The position numbers and the translations under genes are program-made. A DNA stretch of 64,000 nucleotides. Source: Verrucomicrobiaceae bacterium (GTDB lineage: Bacteria; Verrucomicrobiota; Verrucomicrobiia; Verrucomicrobiales; Verrucomicrobiaceae). The first letter of the stretch is position 1; every line of letters begins with the position of its first letter. Shown here in pieces: positions 7,749 to 15,755 of the stretch. The notes under the pieces were generated by a model. It had not been told where the DNA came from, ran no database searches, and saw only the letters and a program-made list of their open reading frames with translations. The stretch spans positions 1 through 64,000 of the forward strand of contig JAIBCL010000024.1 in NCBI GenBank assembly GCA_019694165.1, written 5' to 3'.

Positions 7749-8240
7749 ATGCGTAAGACGAGACGAACCACCGGCCGAAGCCCGAGCCTCGCTCTGCGGG
7801 CCGCCCCCGTCTTGCTCCTGTGCTCTTGCGCTTCCGTGCAGTGGCCCGTCTCACCTGGAAACCAGGTGGTGTATGCGCTTGGCAGCCGCGCCGATTTCGT
7901 GTCGCCGCTCAAGAGCCGCATGACGCCGGTGTGCCCGGCGCTCGAGTTCGACAAGGGCCAGATCAACGCCGGCCCGCGGCACGTCGAAGTGTTGCGCAGG
8001 CTCGTCGATGAGCGGCCCCGCGGCGCGAAGTCGCACTACGTCGTGGCCGCCTACTGCCAGCCGGACCTGCCACCCGAGTACGCGCGCGTGCTGTCCGAAA
8101 AGCGCGCTCATTCCGTGCGCCAGCGTCTCATCGAACTCGGCGTCGATCCCGGGGAAATTCAGACGGCGGGCTTTGGCAACGATTTCGCCCTCACCGGTCC
8201 GGCGAACGACGTGGTGGTGATTTACGACTCCCGCCCGTAG
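7749..8240 (+). CDS. pal: Pal-like OmpA-domain lipoprotein
   Basis: A 163-residue lipoprotein with a basic N-terminus, a hydrophobic stretch and the lipobox-like sequence LLLCSC. The C-terminal part is an OmpA/Pal peptidoglycan-binding domain: LEFDKGQINAGPRHVEVLRR (strand and first helix), LSEKRAHSVRQRLIELGVD (second helix; the Arg is the usual meso-diaminopimelate contact region) and GEIQTAGFGND. Last gene of the tolQ-tolR/A-tolB-pal operon. The domain is somewhat divergent: the Asp of the usual NFDSD-like strand is replaced. Confidence 0.85.
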   Translation: MRKTRRTTGRSPSLALRAAPVLLLCSCASVQWPVSPGNQVVYALGSRADFVSPLKSRMTPVCPALEFDKGQINAGPRHVEVLRRLVDERPRGAKSHYVVAAYCQPDLPPEYARVLSEKRAHSVRQRLIELGVDPGEIQTAGFGNDFALTGPANDVVVIYDSRP

Positions 8241-8315
8241 CCGAGGGTCCGGCTTGTTGCCCGGTGCGGACGGGATGTTGCGGGCCGGGACGGGATCGCC
8301 TACGATCCGCGCCCC

Positions 8316-10025
8316 ATGTTCCGCTCGCTTCTCACCTCACGCCTTCGGTCCGCGTTTGCCGCCGCGCAAATCGACGTGCCTGTTGATTTCGATGTCGCCG
8401 TCACGCTCGCGGCCGACACGCGCTTCGGTGATTACCAGTCAAACGCCGCGATGATGCTGGCCCGGCAGCTCAAGACCAATCCGCGTGCGCTCGCCCAGAG
8501 CGTGGCCGACAAGCTCGATGTCGCGGACATCTGCGAGAAGGTCGGCATCGACGGTCCCGGCTTCCTCAATTTCACCGTCGGCAAGGAGGCGCTGGCGGGA
8601 AAACTCGCCGCCATCCGCGCGGACGAGCATCTCGATGTCATGCGCGTGGAGCAGCCGCAGACCATCGTCATCGACTTCAGTGCGCCAAACATCGCCAAGC
8701 CCATGCATGTGGGCCACATCCGCAGCACCATCATTGGCGACTGCCTCGCGCGCGTGGCCGCCTTCGCCGGCCACAAGGTCATCACGGACAATCACATCGG
8801 CGACTGGGGCACGCAGTTCGGCATGATCCTCCACGGCTGGAAGACCATGCTCGACCATGAAGCGCTCATGCGCGATCCCATCCACGAACTCGTGCGGTGT
8901 TACAAGCTCGTCAATGCCGCGGCGAAGAATGACGACGCCGTGATGAACACCTGCCGTGAAGAACTCGTCCGGCTCCAGCAGGGCGACGTTGAAAACCTCG
9001 GCATCTGGCGGAAGTGCGTGGAGCTTTCACTCTCACAGCTCCGCGGCATTTACTCGCGGCTCGACATCCGCTTCGATCATTTCCTCGGCGAGAGTTTCTA
9101 CAACGACCGGCTCGCGCCGCTGGTGGACGAACTGCTCGCAGCCGGTGTCGCCCGCGAGAGCGATGGCGCGATCTGCATCTTTTTCGAGGATATTCCCGAG
9201 CTGGCGGACAAGCCGTGCATCATCCGCAAGAGCGACGGCGGCTTTCTTTATGCCACCACCGATCTGGCCACCATCGACCACCGCATCCGCGAGTGGCAGG
9301 CGGACCAAGTCTGGTACGTGGTCGGCGCGCCGCAGTCTCTGCACTTCCAGCAGATCTTCGCCGCATCGCGGAAGCGCGGCCAGCGCGCGCGCATGTCGCA
9401 CATAGCCTTCGGCAGCATCCTGGGTCCCGATGGCAAGATGTTCAAGACACGCTCCGGCGAGTCGGTCGGCCTGCTTGAGGTGCTCGACGAGGCCATCGCG
9501 CGCGCGCGCGCCGTGGTGGCGGAGCGCGAAGGTTTTTCCGATGGGGAGAAGGACGCCATCGCCGACGTGATCGGCATCGGCGCGGTGAAGTACGCGGAAC
9601 TCTCGCAGCACCGGATGACGGACTACAAGTTCAGTTGGGACAAGATGCTCTCGCTGCAAGGCAACACCGCGCCCTACCTCATCAACGCCTTTGTGCGCAC
9701 CCGTTCGATCTTCCGCAAGCTCGACGGCCAGGCCGTGCTGACGGACGACATCACCATCACCGATCCCGCCGAGCGCGCGCTTGCGATGAAGCTCGCGCAG
9801 TTGTCGGAGACCGTGCACGACGTGCTCGTCGATTTCCGCCCCAACCTGCTGGCGAACTACCTTTACGAACTGGCGAATGCCTACCACGCATTTTATGAAG
9901 CGTGTCCCGTGCTGCGCTCCGAAGGCAGCGTGCGCAACACACGCCTGGTGCTGTGCGATGCGACGTCCCGGGTGCTGCAAACTGGCCTGGGCCTGCTCGG
10001 CATCAAGACGACCGAACGGATGTAA
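8316..10025 (+). CDS. argS: Arginyl-tRNA synthetase
   Basis: A 569-residue class I aminoacyl-tRNA synthetase that charges tRNA-Arg. The N-terminal Add1 domain (about 1-110) ends in GIDGPGFLNF. The HIGH-type signature reads PNIAKPMHVGHIRSTIIGD (about 126-144). DNHIGDWGTQFGM follows it, as in ArgS. The region corresponding to the KMSKS loop reads GPDGKMFKTRSG (about 373-384). A DALR anticodon-binding domain closes the protein (YLYELANAYHAFYEACPVL). Length is normal for the family. It stands 75 bp behind pal and converges with the L,D-transpeptidase gene. Confidence 0.96.
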   Translation: MFRSLLTSRLRSAFAAAQIDVPVDFDVAVTLAADTRFGDYQSNAAMMLARQLKTNPRALAQSVADKLDVADICEKVGIDGPGFLNFTVGKEALAGKLAAIRADEHLDVMRVEQPQTIVIDFSAPNIAKPMHVGHIRSTIIGDCLARVAAFAGHKVITDNHIGDWGTQFGMILHGWKTMLDHEALMRDPIHELVRCYKLVNAAAKNDDAVMNTCREELVRLQQGDVENLGIWRKCVELSLSQLRGIYSRLDIRFDHFLGESFYNDRLAPLVDELLAAGVARESDGAICIFFEDIPELADKPCIIRKSDGGFLYATTDLATIDHRIREWQADQVWYVVGAPQSLHFQQIFAASRKRGQRARMSHIAFGSILGPDGKMFKTRSGESVGLLEVLDEAIARARAVVAEREGFSDGEKDAIADVIGIGAVKYAELSQHRMTDYKFSWDKMLSLQGNTAPYLINAFVRTRSIFRKLDGQAVLTDDITITDPAERALAMKLAQLSETVHDVLVDFRPNLLANYLYELANAYHAFYEACPVLRSEGSVRNTRLVLCDATSRVLQTGLGLLGIKTTERM

Positions 10026-10040
10026 ACGCTGGGATGGTGT

Positions 10041-10610
10041 TTACGCTCCCGGCAAGTGATCCTGCGTGATCACCACCTTTGCGCCGATGCCGGTCTTGTC
10101 GAACAGCTCCACCACATCGCGCGCTCCCATACGGATGCAGCCGTAGCTGGCCGGCTGCCCGAGCCGGTTTTCTTCCGTGGTGCCATGGATGTAGATGAAG
10201 CGGTCAAAGGCATTGCGGTTTGATCTCTCCAGCCCGCGCAGCCACAGAATGCGCGAGACGATGGGATCGCGCCCCGGCGCATTCGGCTTCACCACCTCGC
10301 CGTTCCAATGCCGGCTCTTGAGCACGGCACCCGGCGGCAGGCCACTGCCGATCTTCGCGATGATTTCGGCCTTGCCCAGTGGCGTGCGGCAACTGCCAGG
10401 CTGGTCACCGACCCCGAACTTCGACGTTGAGATTTTGAACTCCTTGGTGAGCTTGCCCTCTCTGTAGTAGCCGAGTTTTTGATCTTTGACGCTCACCACC
10501 ACCTCGGCCGGTCCAGGCGAGGAGCACTGGCTAAGCAGACACGCGGCCGCAGCGATCACTGCGGTCCGGAGGAGATGGAGCAGCATGGATGGTGTGAGTT
10601 TTGAGGTCAT
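10041..10610 (-). CDS. L,D-transpeptidase (YkuD family) lipoprotein
   Basis: A 189-residue exported protein with a lipobox (LLSQC, Cys29). The YkuD domain follows, with YIHGT at about 138 and the catalytic SYGCIRMG at about 154. The Cys of this motif is the nucleophile that cross-links peptidoglycan or attaches proteins to it. The middle part, GSCRTPLGKAEI, matches the T-P-x-G family motif. It converges with argS with 15 bp between the stops. A 6-bp inverted repeat (GTAAAC 10022-10027 / GTTTAC 10039-10044) overlaps the junction but lacks a T tract. Confidence 0.9.
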   Translation of the reverse strand: MTSKLTPSMLLHLLRTAVIAAAACLLSQCSSPGPAEVVVSVKDQKLGYYREGKLTKEFKISTSKFGVGDQPGSCRTPLGKAEIIAKIGSGLPPGAVLKSRHWNGEVVKPNAPGRDPIVSRILWLRGLERSNRNAFDRFIYIHGTTEENRLGQPASYGCIRMGARDVVELFDKTGIGAKVVITQDHLPGA

Positions 10611-10640
10611 GATTGGAAAACTTAATATTTCCTAACAAAA

Positions 10641-10871
10641 ATGCAATCAAGAGGTAAAACCATACCGCCCAAACCCAGGGCGCGAGGCATGCGCCTCAAT
10701 GCACCGGAGGATGAATGGGACATGCTTTCCAAGATGAGAGTCGAGGGCATCCAATGGTGGCTCATAGGAACGACAGGCATTCATAACATCTTCAATCAAG
10801 AACCTCTTTCGCCGCTTGTCGCGCCCGACCTTGCTCAGTTCTTGCCCGCGTTTGGCTCATCAGCAGCCTGA
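10641..10871 (+). CDS. Possible small protein, unrecognised
   Basis: An ATG-started frame of 76 codons in the 371-bp space between the L,D-transpeptidase start (10610) and the DsbD-like gene end (10982). The product is basic at first (RGKTIPPKPRARGMRL), then contains EDEWDMLSKMRVEGIQWWL. The region around its start (10615-10665) is locally AT-rich, which could equally be the promoter of the divergent L,D-transpeptidase gene. No family is recognised and no ribosome-binding site is clear. The rest of the gap shows nothing further. Confidence 0.3.
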   Translation: MQSRGKTIPPKPRARGMRLNAPEDEWDMLSKMRVEGIQWWLIGTTGIHNIFNQEPLSPLVAPDLAQFLPAFGSSAA

Positions 10872-10981
10872 GTCACGATCCGGGTTTTCGCGCGCCGCCG
10901 CATCGTTCCAGACGAGGGACTTCCGTGCGTCCGTAGGCGCGGGCGGCATTGGCGCAGTGCCGAAGCGGGCCGTGCATGGGG

Positions 10982-12787
10982 CTATTTCGGCAGGGTGTTC
11001 AGCGCTCCGGTCAAGTTCTCCACGGTCAGCAGCTTCGGCAGTACGATCGGCTCCTTTTTTCCGGGCACATACAGAAGATTCACGGGAATGGCCGACTCGC
11101 CGAGTTCGTCGAGCGCCTTCTGGATTTGGGCGTCCGGCTTCGACCAGTCGGCCTTGAGCAGATGAACCTTCCGCGAGAGGAAGGCCTTCTGAATCTCCTC
11201 TTTGTCGTACAGCCTGTGATTTACCTGGCACGTCGCACACCAGATGGCGGTGAAATCGACGTACACCGGCTCGCCGGCATCGCGAAGCTTTTTCACGAGT
11301 TCTGGCGACCACTTCTCCCATTCGAACTCCGCCCGCGGCCAGCCGTGCCAGATGCCGAGTCCGAACGTGAGGATCACGATCACCATGGCGCGGAACCGCG
11401 TGGCGGCCGGCTTGTGCGGCAGGCACCAGCGTCCGTACATCCACGCGGAGAAGGCGATGATCGTCACGCCGAGCAGCGACGAGACCAGCCGCTCCGCCGA
11501 GATGAGCTTCGCGAGGATGGCGATCATGTAGCCCGCGGTGCCGAAGAGCAGGAAGGACATGCCTTGCTTGAAGCTCTCCATCCACACGCCGGGCCGGGGC
11601 AGCTTTGACACCAGTCCCGGTGCGAAGCTCAGCAGCAGAAACGGCGATGCGAGGCCCAGGCCGATCACGGTGAACATCAGCAGCGCGAGCGCCGCGGGCA
11701 GTGACAGCGCATAGGTCAGCGCCGGCGCGAGAAATGGCGCCGAGCAAGGCGTGGCCACCACGACAGCGAGGAGGCCGGAAAAAAATGATCCGCCCAGTCC
11801 CTGCCGGCTCTGCAGTTCAGCCCCCACACCCACCGCCGAAGAACCGATCTCGAACACGCCGGCCATGTTCATGGCGAACACGACGAAGAAGCACGTCAGT
11901 CCGAAAACGAAACCCGCATTCTGAAGCTGGAAGCCCCAGCCTTTCCCGAGTGCAATGACCAGGCCGGCCAGTATCCAGAAGCACACGAGCACTCCCGCCG
12001 TGTAAACGAATCCGTGGCGCACCACCTGCGTGCGGTCCTCGCCCGACTGCCTCACGATGCCGAGGACTTTGATTCCCAGAACGGGAAAGACACACGGCAT
12101 CACGTTCAGGATCAGTCCGCCAAGAAAGGCGAAGATCACCAGCGTGAGCACGCCTTCATCCGCCGTGTGCTTTGGTTTTGCCGCTTGGGCGGTGGCATCT
12201 TTTTCCGAGCTGTCGCCGGCGGTTTTCGAGCCGGCATCCACTTTCTGAAACACCTCTGTGCTGGCCGCTGCGATTTCAGCGGCGGCGGCGAGCGGCAGGC
12301 TGGTCTTGGCCTCAGTCTTGAATGGCATGCAGCTCTCGGGATCGCACACGAGACCTCGGACCTTCACGACGATTTCCGCAGCGGTCCCCGCCGCGCCTGC
12401 GGGTGTGATCTTCGCCGGAAGATAAACCGTCTCGTCGTAGCCGAGGCTCTTTTCACCACCGGTGGATGGCACCTCGTGCGGCTCGGGCCAAGGCAGTTCC
12501 TCGGCCTTCCAACCGTCGGGCAGCTCCCATGCGAGCGTGGTGGTCACTCCGGTGCCGTCGGCAGGCAGCTTCTTGCCGTAGGTGTGATTGTGCGGCGCGT
12601 GAACGAGCTTCACGGCAATGCGAAACGGCCGGCCCGGCGCGGCGGCCTTCACTTCGGCGACGAGTGATGCGGTGACTTTGGCCGGCTTCGCACCGCCTGA
12701 TCCGGCGGCGTCGATGTCGATGACCTGGGCCGACGCTGCCAGCGTCATGGCGACGGTGAGGAAGATGCCGGTGAGAAGCTTGTTCAT
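10982..12787 (-). CDS. DsbD-like thiol:disulfide interchange protein
   Basis: A 601-residue protein that moves reducing power across the inner membrane. Start set at 12787 so that a clean signal peptide (MNKLLTGIFLTVAMTLAASA) leads. The N-terminal periplasmic domain (about 20-190) has a Cys pair in VCDPESCMPF. The central membrane domain (about 230-470, eight or so segments) carries the two conserved Cys in NVMPCVFPVLGIKV and ATPCSAPFLAPAL. The C-terminal thioredoxin-like domain has the active site WCATCQVN (about 525). This is the full three-domain DsbD plan. It is monocistronic, and ends in a short gap before the small ORF region. Confidence 0.92.
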   Translation of the reverse strand: MNKLLTGIFLTVAMTLAASAQVIDIDAAGSGGAKPAKVTASLVAEVKAAAPGRPFRIAVKLVHAPHNHTYGKKLPADGTGVTTTLAWELPDGWKAEELPWPEPHEVPSTGGEKSLGYDETVYLPAKITPAGAAGTAAEIVVKVRGLVCDPESCMPFKTEAKTSLPLAAAAEIAAASTEVFQKVDAGSKTAGDSSEKDATAQAAKPKHTADEGVLTLVIFAFLGGLILNVMPCVFPVLGIKVLGIVRQSGEDRTQVVRHGFVYTAGVLVCFWILAGLVIALGKGWGFQLQNAGFVFGLTCFFVVFAMNMAGVFEIGSSAVGVGAELQSRQGLGGSFFSGLLAVVVATPCSAPFLAPALTYALSLPAALALLMFTVIGLGLASPFLLLSFAPGLVSKLPRPGVWMESFKQGMSFLLFGTAGYMIAILAKLISAERLVSSLLGVTIIAFSAWMYGRWCLPHKPAATRFRAMVIVILTFGLGIWHGWPRAEFEWEKWSPELVKKLRDAGEPVYVDFTAIWCATCQVNHRLYDKEEIQKAFLSRKVHLLKADWSKPDAQIQKALDELGESAIPVNLLYVPGKKEPIVLPKLLTVENLTGALNTLPK

Positions 12788-12982
12788 GGCTGGTGGCTGA
12801 TAGGAGAAACGAAATGCCATTCTATTTCACGGACGGCCCGATTTCCGCGGGCACACGCGGGACCGCTGCGGCTGACACGGCGGCCGAGCTGTAGATTTCC
12901 GGTTCATGTTTCTGTGGCGCACGTCTTCCCGCGACTGGCGGTTTCTGCGCGCCGCGTGCTCCAAGGCACCGCGCTGCCTGCG

Positions 12983-13222
12983 TCAGAGCGCCTTGTGCGA
13001 GCCGTCGCAGAAAGGCTGATTCTTGGAGTGCTTGCAGTTGCACAGCCACACCTTCTTCTTCTCCGTCAGCGTGAATTTCTTCGGGCCGAAGCCGGTGCCT
13101 TTGTGCGAGCCGTCGCACATCGGCTGGTGGCCCGAGAGGCCGCAGGCGCACCACCAGTGGTCGCCGGCTTCGAGTTCGAGGGCTGCGGGTGCTTTGTCGT
13201 GAATTTTGGGCAGATCGCTCAT
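12983..13222 (-). CDS. CDGSH iron-sulfur domain protein
   Basis: A 79-residue protein with two CDGSH-type motifs: WWCACGLSGHQPMCDGSHKG (about 24-43) and WLCNCKHSKNQPFCDGSHKA (about 59-78). Each Cys-x-Cys plus Cys and His set binds a 2Fe-2S cluster, as in the mitoNEET family. The start MSDLPKIHD at 13222 is chosen; an upstream in-frame start at 13258 would add 12 residues. The 245-bp gap to the divergent gene at 13468 shows no further gene. Confidence 0.93.
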   Translation of the reverse strand: MSDLPKIHDKAPAALELEAGDHWWCACGLSGHQPMCDGSHKGTGFGPKKFTLTEKKKVWLCNCKHSKNQPFCDGSHKAL

Positions 13223-13467
13223 GACGCGGATTCTTCCGCGTGCGTCCGCCGGTTTCAAGCCGCAATCCGGCTGATGACGAAACGATCATGCGTGCCGCGG
13301 GCGGGAGCTTTTCTCGCGTCCCGCCTGCGGGCGGCTGGAGGCGTGATGCCGGAGAGGAAGTTTTTCCGGCCATTCCGCATGGGCGGCTCACAAGCGCCCT
13401 CGCTGATGGAAGCAAACCGGGAAGAAAATGGGAAGCCTTTAACAGAGAAGCGACCGCACCAACTGCC

Positions 13468-14226
13468 ATGAGCATTTATCAACCCCTGGATGACAACGTC
13501 GGAGACAATCAGACTGGAAGTGAATCGCGCGAAGCCGTACGCCGCACGGCGCAGCGTTTTCTCCAAGACTTGCGCGCGGCGCGGCAGTTGCGCGTGGCCA
13601 TGGACCTGCTGCTCGGGAGCAGCGTGCCCGAGCTGTTCAAGTCCCTGGAGAACATCCTCGAGGTGGGATTCGAGCGCTGCCTGCGCGCCGCCGACGAGGA
13701 GGACGGCCACGAGAAGATCGAGGAACTGGTGCTGGCGATGGATGGCTTCATGGTCGTGTGGCGCGAGGAGATACTCCCCTTGCTCGAGCGCGCCGTCGCC
13801 GCGCATGTGCCGCTGGAGGCGGCCACGATCGGCTCCATCGAGCTTCACAAGGGGCGCGGCAAGAAGATGGGCGTGCGCATCAACGGCTGGCCGTTGCAGC
13901 TCTCCGGGAGCCTCGTGCCCGTGATGACGGCCCTCATGTCACCATCCGGCAAGACTGGTGACGACCTGGCGCCGTTCAAGGCGGCGCGCGATCTGGCGCG
14001 CGCGCTGGGCATCAAGCCAGGGAACGTGGCGGGCCGCGTGAACCGTTTTCGGGACAAGCTCGGCACCGCGTTGCGCGGCGCGGTGGAGACGCGTCGCGTG
14101 GGCATGGAGACGGAGTACCGCCTGCGCATTCCGTCAAACGTGGCGCGCCGCTTTCTGCGGGACCTGCCGGCCGTGTGGCAGCAGAAGAAGCCGGACGCCG
14201 ACCCGCCGACGGATGCTGCTCCATGA
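13468..14226 (+). CDS. Probable DNA-binding protein with a C-terminal winged-helix-like domain
   Basis: A 252-residue protein, first gene of a three-gene module with the genes at 14281 and 15756. The first 130 residues are largely helical and acidic (RTAQRFLQDLRAARQLRVAM, EEDGHEKIEELVLAMDGFM). The C-terminal half looks like a winged helix: short strand GVRINGWPLQLSG, helix SLVPVMTALMSPSGK, recognition-type segment ARALGIKPGNVAGRVNRFRD and wing TRRVGMETEYRLRIP. This layout recalls OmpR-type effector domains, but no receiver domain or phosphoacceptor is visible. Only the start at 13468 fits the context; upstream in-frame starts have poor sequence. Family not recognised; DNA binding is inferred from pattern. 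Confidence 0.6.
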   Translation: MSIYQPLDDNVGDNQTGSESREAVRRTAQRFLQDLRAARQLRVAMDLLLGSSVPELFKSLENILEVGFERCLRAADEEDGHEKIEELVLAMDGFMVVWREEILPLLERAVAAHVPLEAATIGSIELHKGRGKKMGVRINGWPLQLSGSLVPVMTALMSPSGKTGDDLAPFKAARDLARALGIKPGNVAGRVNRFRDKLGTALRGAVETRRVGMETEYRLRIPSNVARRFLRDLPAVWQQKKPDADPPTDAAP

Positions 14227-14280
14227 AGCGCGGCGCCTGTGAGCCGGAGGTGCGAAATATATCGTGACGGACAAAAATAA

Positions 14281-15747
14281 ATGTCTCGATTTTTCGAGGC
14301 CAGTTCAGGCAACATGGGCGGCAAAAAAGGCCTCCCCATGCCCCAAACCGACGACCCCTACTCTCCGTGGCCCCTCACCGACAAGGTGCGGGGGCGGCAG
14401 AACCTTTTCATGAACCAGCAGAACAAGAGCTGCCTGCTCGGAATTGCCGGCGGTGACGGCGACGTCGAGCGCGCCCGACGGCGGCTGGGCGAACACGAGA
14501 CGAATGTCTTCGCGATTCCCTACGCTTTGGCCGGAATTTATGACCTGCGCTTTGTCGCGGTCATCCGTGCGCTGGAACGCCAGGGAAAGCGGTCGCCGGA
14601 GAACGCGGCGCGGATCCGGGCGGAGGTGATCGAGGCCGGCATCGACGCCATCAAGCTGGCCACGCAGAAGGGTGGCAACCCGCACAACGCGTTCGATCTG
14701 CGCGAGGGCGATGACAAAGCGCTCCGCAAATTCAAGAACGGACTGCGCTGGCACAAGCTCGGCGAGTTTCGCGACCGGCAGCGTCATGAGGACAGGTTCG
14801 TCTCCCTGAATGCTCCGGTGGCTGGCAGCCATGACGAGACGACCGAGTATGTAGATCTGCTGGCAGACGATGCGGTCGCGGCGCCAGATTGCGACCGTGA
14901 ATCCGCGTTGAGCATTGTCGAGAAGCAGGCGAAGGCGGACCTGCCGGCGGTGCTCCGCGCCGTGCTGCCGCTCATGGGCGAGCAGCAGACGGATGAGAAC
15001 CACCAGCCCGTGTTGCTTGACGGAATGCAACGCCGGCACAAGGCGGCGTGCAAGGTGACGCTTGGGCTGTTCATCTCCGTCAATTTGGCCGCGCAGACGA
15101 AGGATGGCCGCGTCCACATCGAATTGGCGGCGTGGTTTTTGAAGCACGACTGGCGGCGGCAGGTGGTGATCCGGCGGTACACGGGCTGCATCGGTGGTGT
15201 GGAGCCGCCCGATGGTGAAGCGTTCGAGGGCACGCCATTGAAGGAACTCGTCCACCTCCGCGGTCCGGGCAGCCGGCTGACGGGTGAGGAACTCGAGGAG
15301 GCCGTCCGCTGGGACTTGGCAAACGATCTGGCGGAGATAGCGGCTCTATTCGATCCAGCGCGCCGATGGACGTGGAAGGCACTGCCCGCGGCGGACGTCG
15401 GGGTGCTGGCCCAGGGCATCAACGAAGCCCGCGCCAGAAGGCTGCCGTCCGCCGCCGCACGCACCGTGCTGGCGAAGCTCACAGCGGTATACGAACTGCG
15501 CGAGCGCACGATGAACCCGAAGAGGCACAACAAGCCGTGGCTGGACCCGAGCCTGAGCGAGGCGCAGAAGAAGCTGCTGAAGGATTCGTACGACGACGGA
15601 TTGGAGTTCGAGGAGATCGCTCAGTCGTTGAACGAGGACGTCGACGCCGTGAAGATCGACTTTCTCAAAGCCGTGTGCGTGGTCTGCCCGATCAAGAAGA
15701 TCGTGGACGCGAGCGACGGAGGATCGGAGCAGCAACCCGTCACCTGA
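14281..15747 (+). CDS. Sigma-70-like protein of unknown role
   Basis: A 488-residue protein 54 bp behind the previous gene and 8 bp before the STAND NTPase gene. A second ATG at 14338 (MPQTDDPYSPW) may be the true start. The middle contains RFVSLNAPVAGSHDETTEYV followed by DLLADDAVAAPD. This resembles the linker between regions 3 and 4 of primary-type sigma factors (SLDAPV..DGET..DLLAD). The C-terminus, LSEAQKKLLKDSYDDGLEFE then EIAQSLNEDVDAVKIDFLKA, resembles sigma region 4.2 (helix-turn-helix). A clear region 2 is not visible and about 150 residues in the middle match nothing I know. It may be a diverged sigma factor or regulator; partnership with the anti-sigma-like N-terminus of the next protein is an inference. 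Confidence 0.55.
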   Translation: MSRFFEASSGNMGGKKGLPMPQTDDPYSPWPLTDKVRGRQNLFMNQQNKSCLLGIAGGDGDVERARRRLGEHETNVFAIPYALAGIYDLRFVAVIRALERQGKRSPENAARIRAEVIEAGIDAIKLATQKGGNPHNAFDLREGDDKALRKFKNGLRWHKLGEFRDRQRHEDRFVSLNAPVAGSHDETTEYVDLLADDAVAAPDCDRESALSIVEKQAKADLPAVLRAVLPLMGEQQTDENHQPVLLDGMQRRHKAACKVTLGLFISVNLAAQTKDGRVHIELAAWFLKHDWRRQVVIRRYTGCIGGVEPPDGEAFEGTPLKELVHLRGPGSRLTGEELEEAVRWDLANDLAEIAALFDPARRWTWKALPAADVGVLAQGINEARARRLPSAAARTVLAKLTAVYELRERTMNPKRHNKPWLDPSLSEAQKKLLKDSYDDGLEFEEIAQSLNEDVDAVKIDFLKAVCVVCPIKKIVDASDGGSEQQPVT

Positions 15748-15755
15748 TTGATTTT

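Noticed and set aside
10022..10044. Inverted repeat GTAAAC/GTTTAC between argS and the L,D-transpeptidase gene as terminator
   Set aside because: The stem is only 6 bp and AT-rich with no T tract, so the evidence is too weak to list as a feature.
12822..13475. 217-codon minus-strand frame around the CDGSH gene
   Set aside because: It overlaps the CDGSH gene in another frame and has a Ser/Pro/Arg-rich composition typical of spurious frames.
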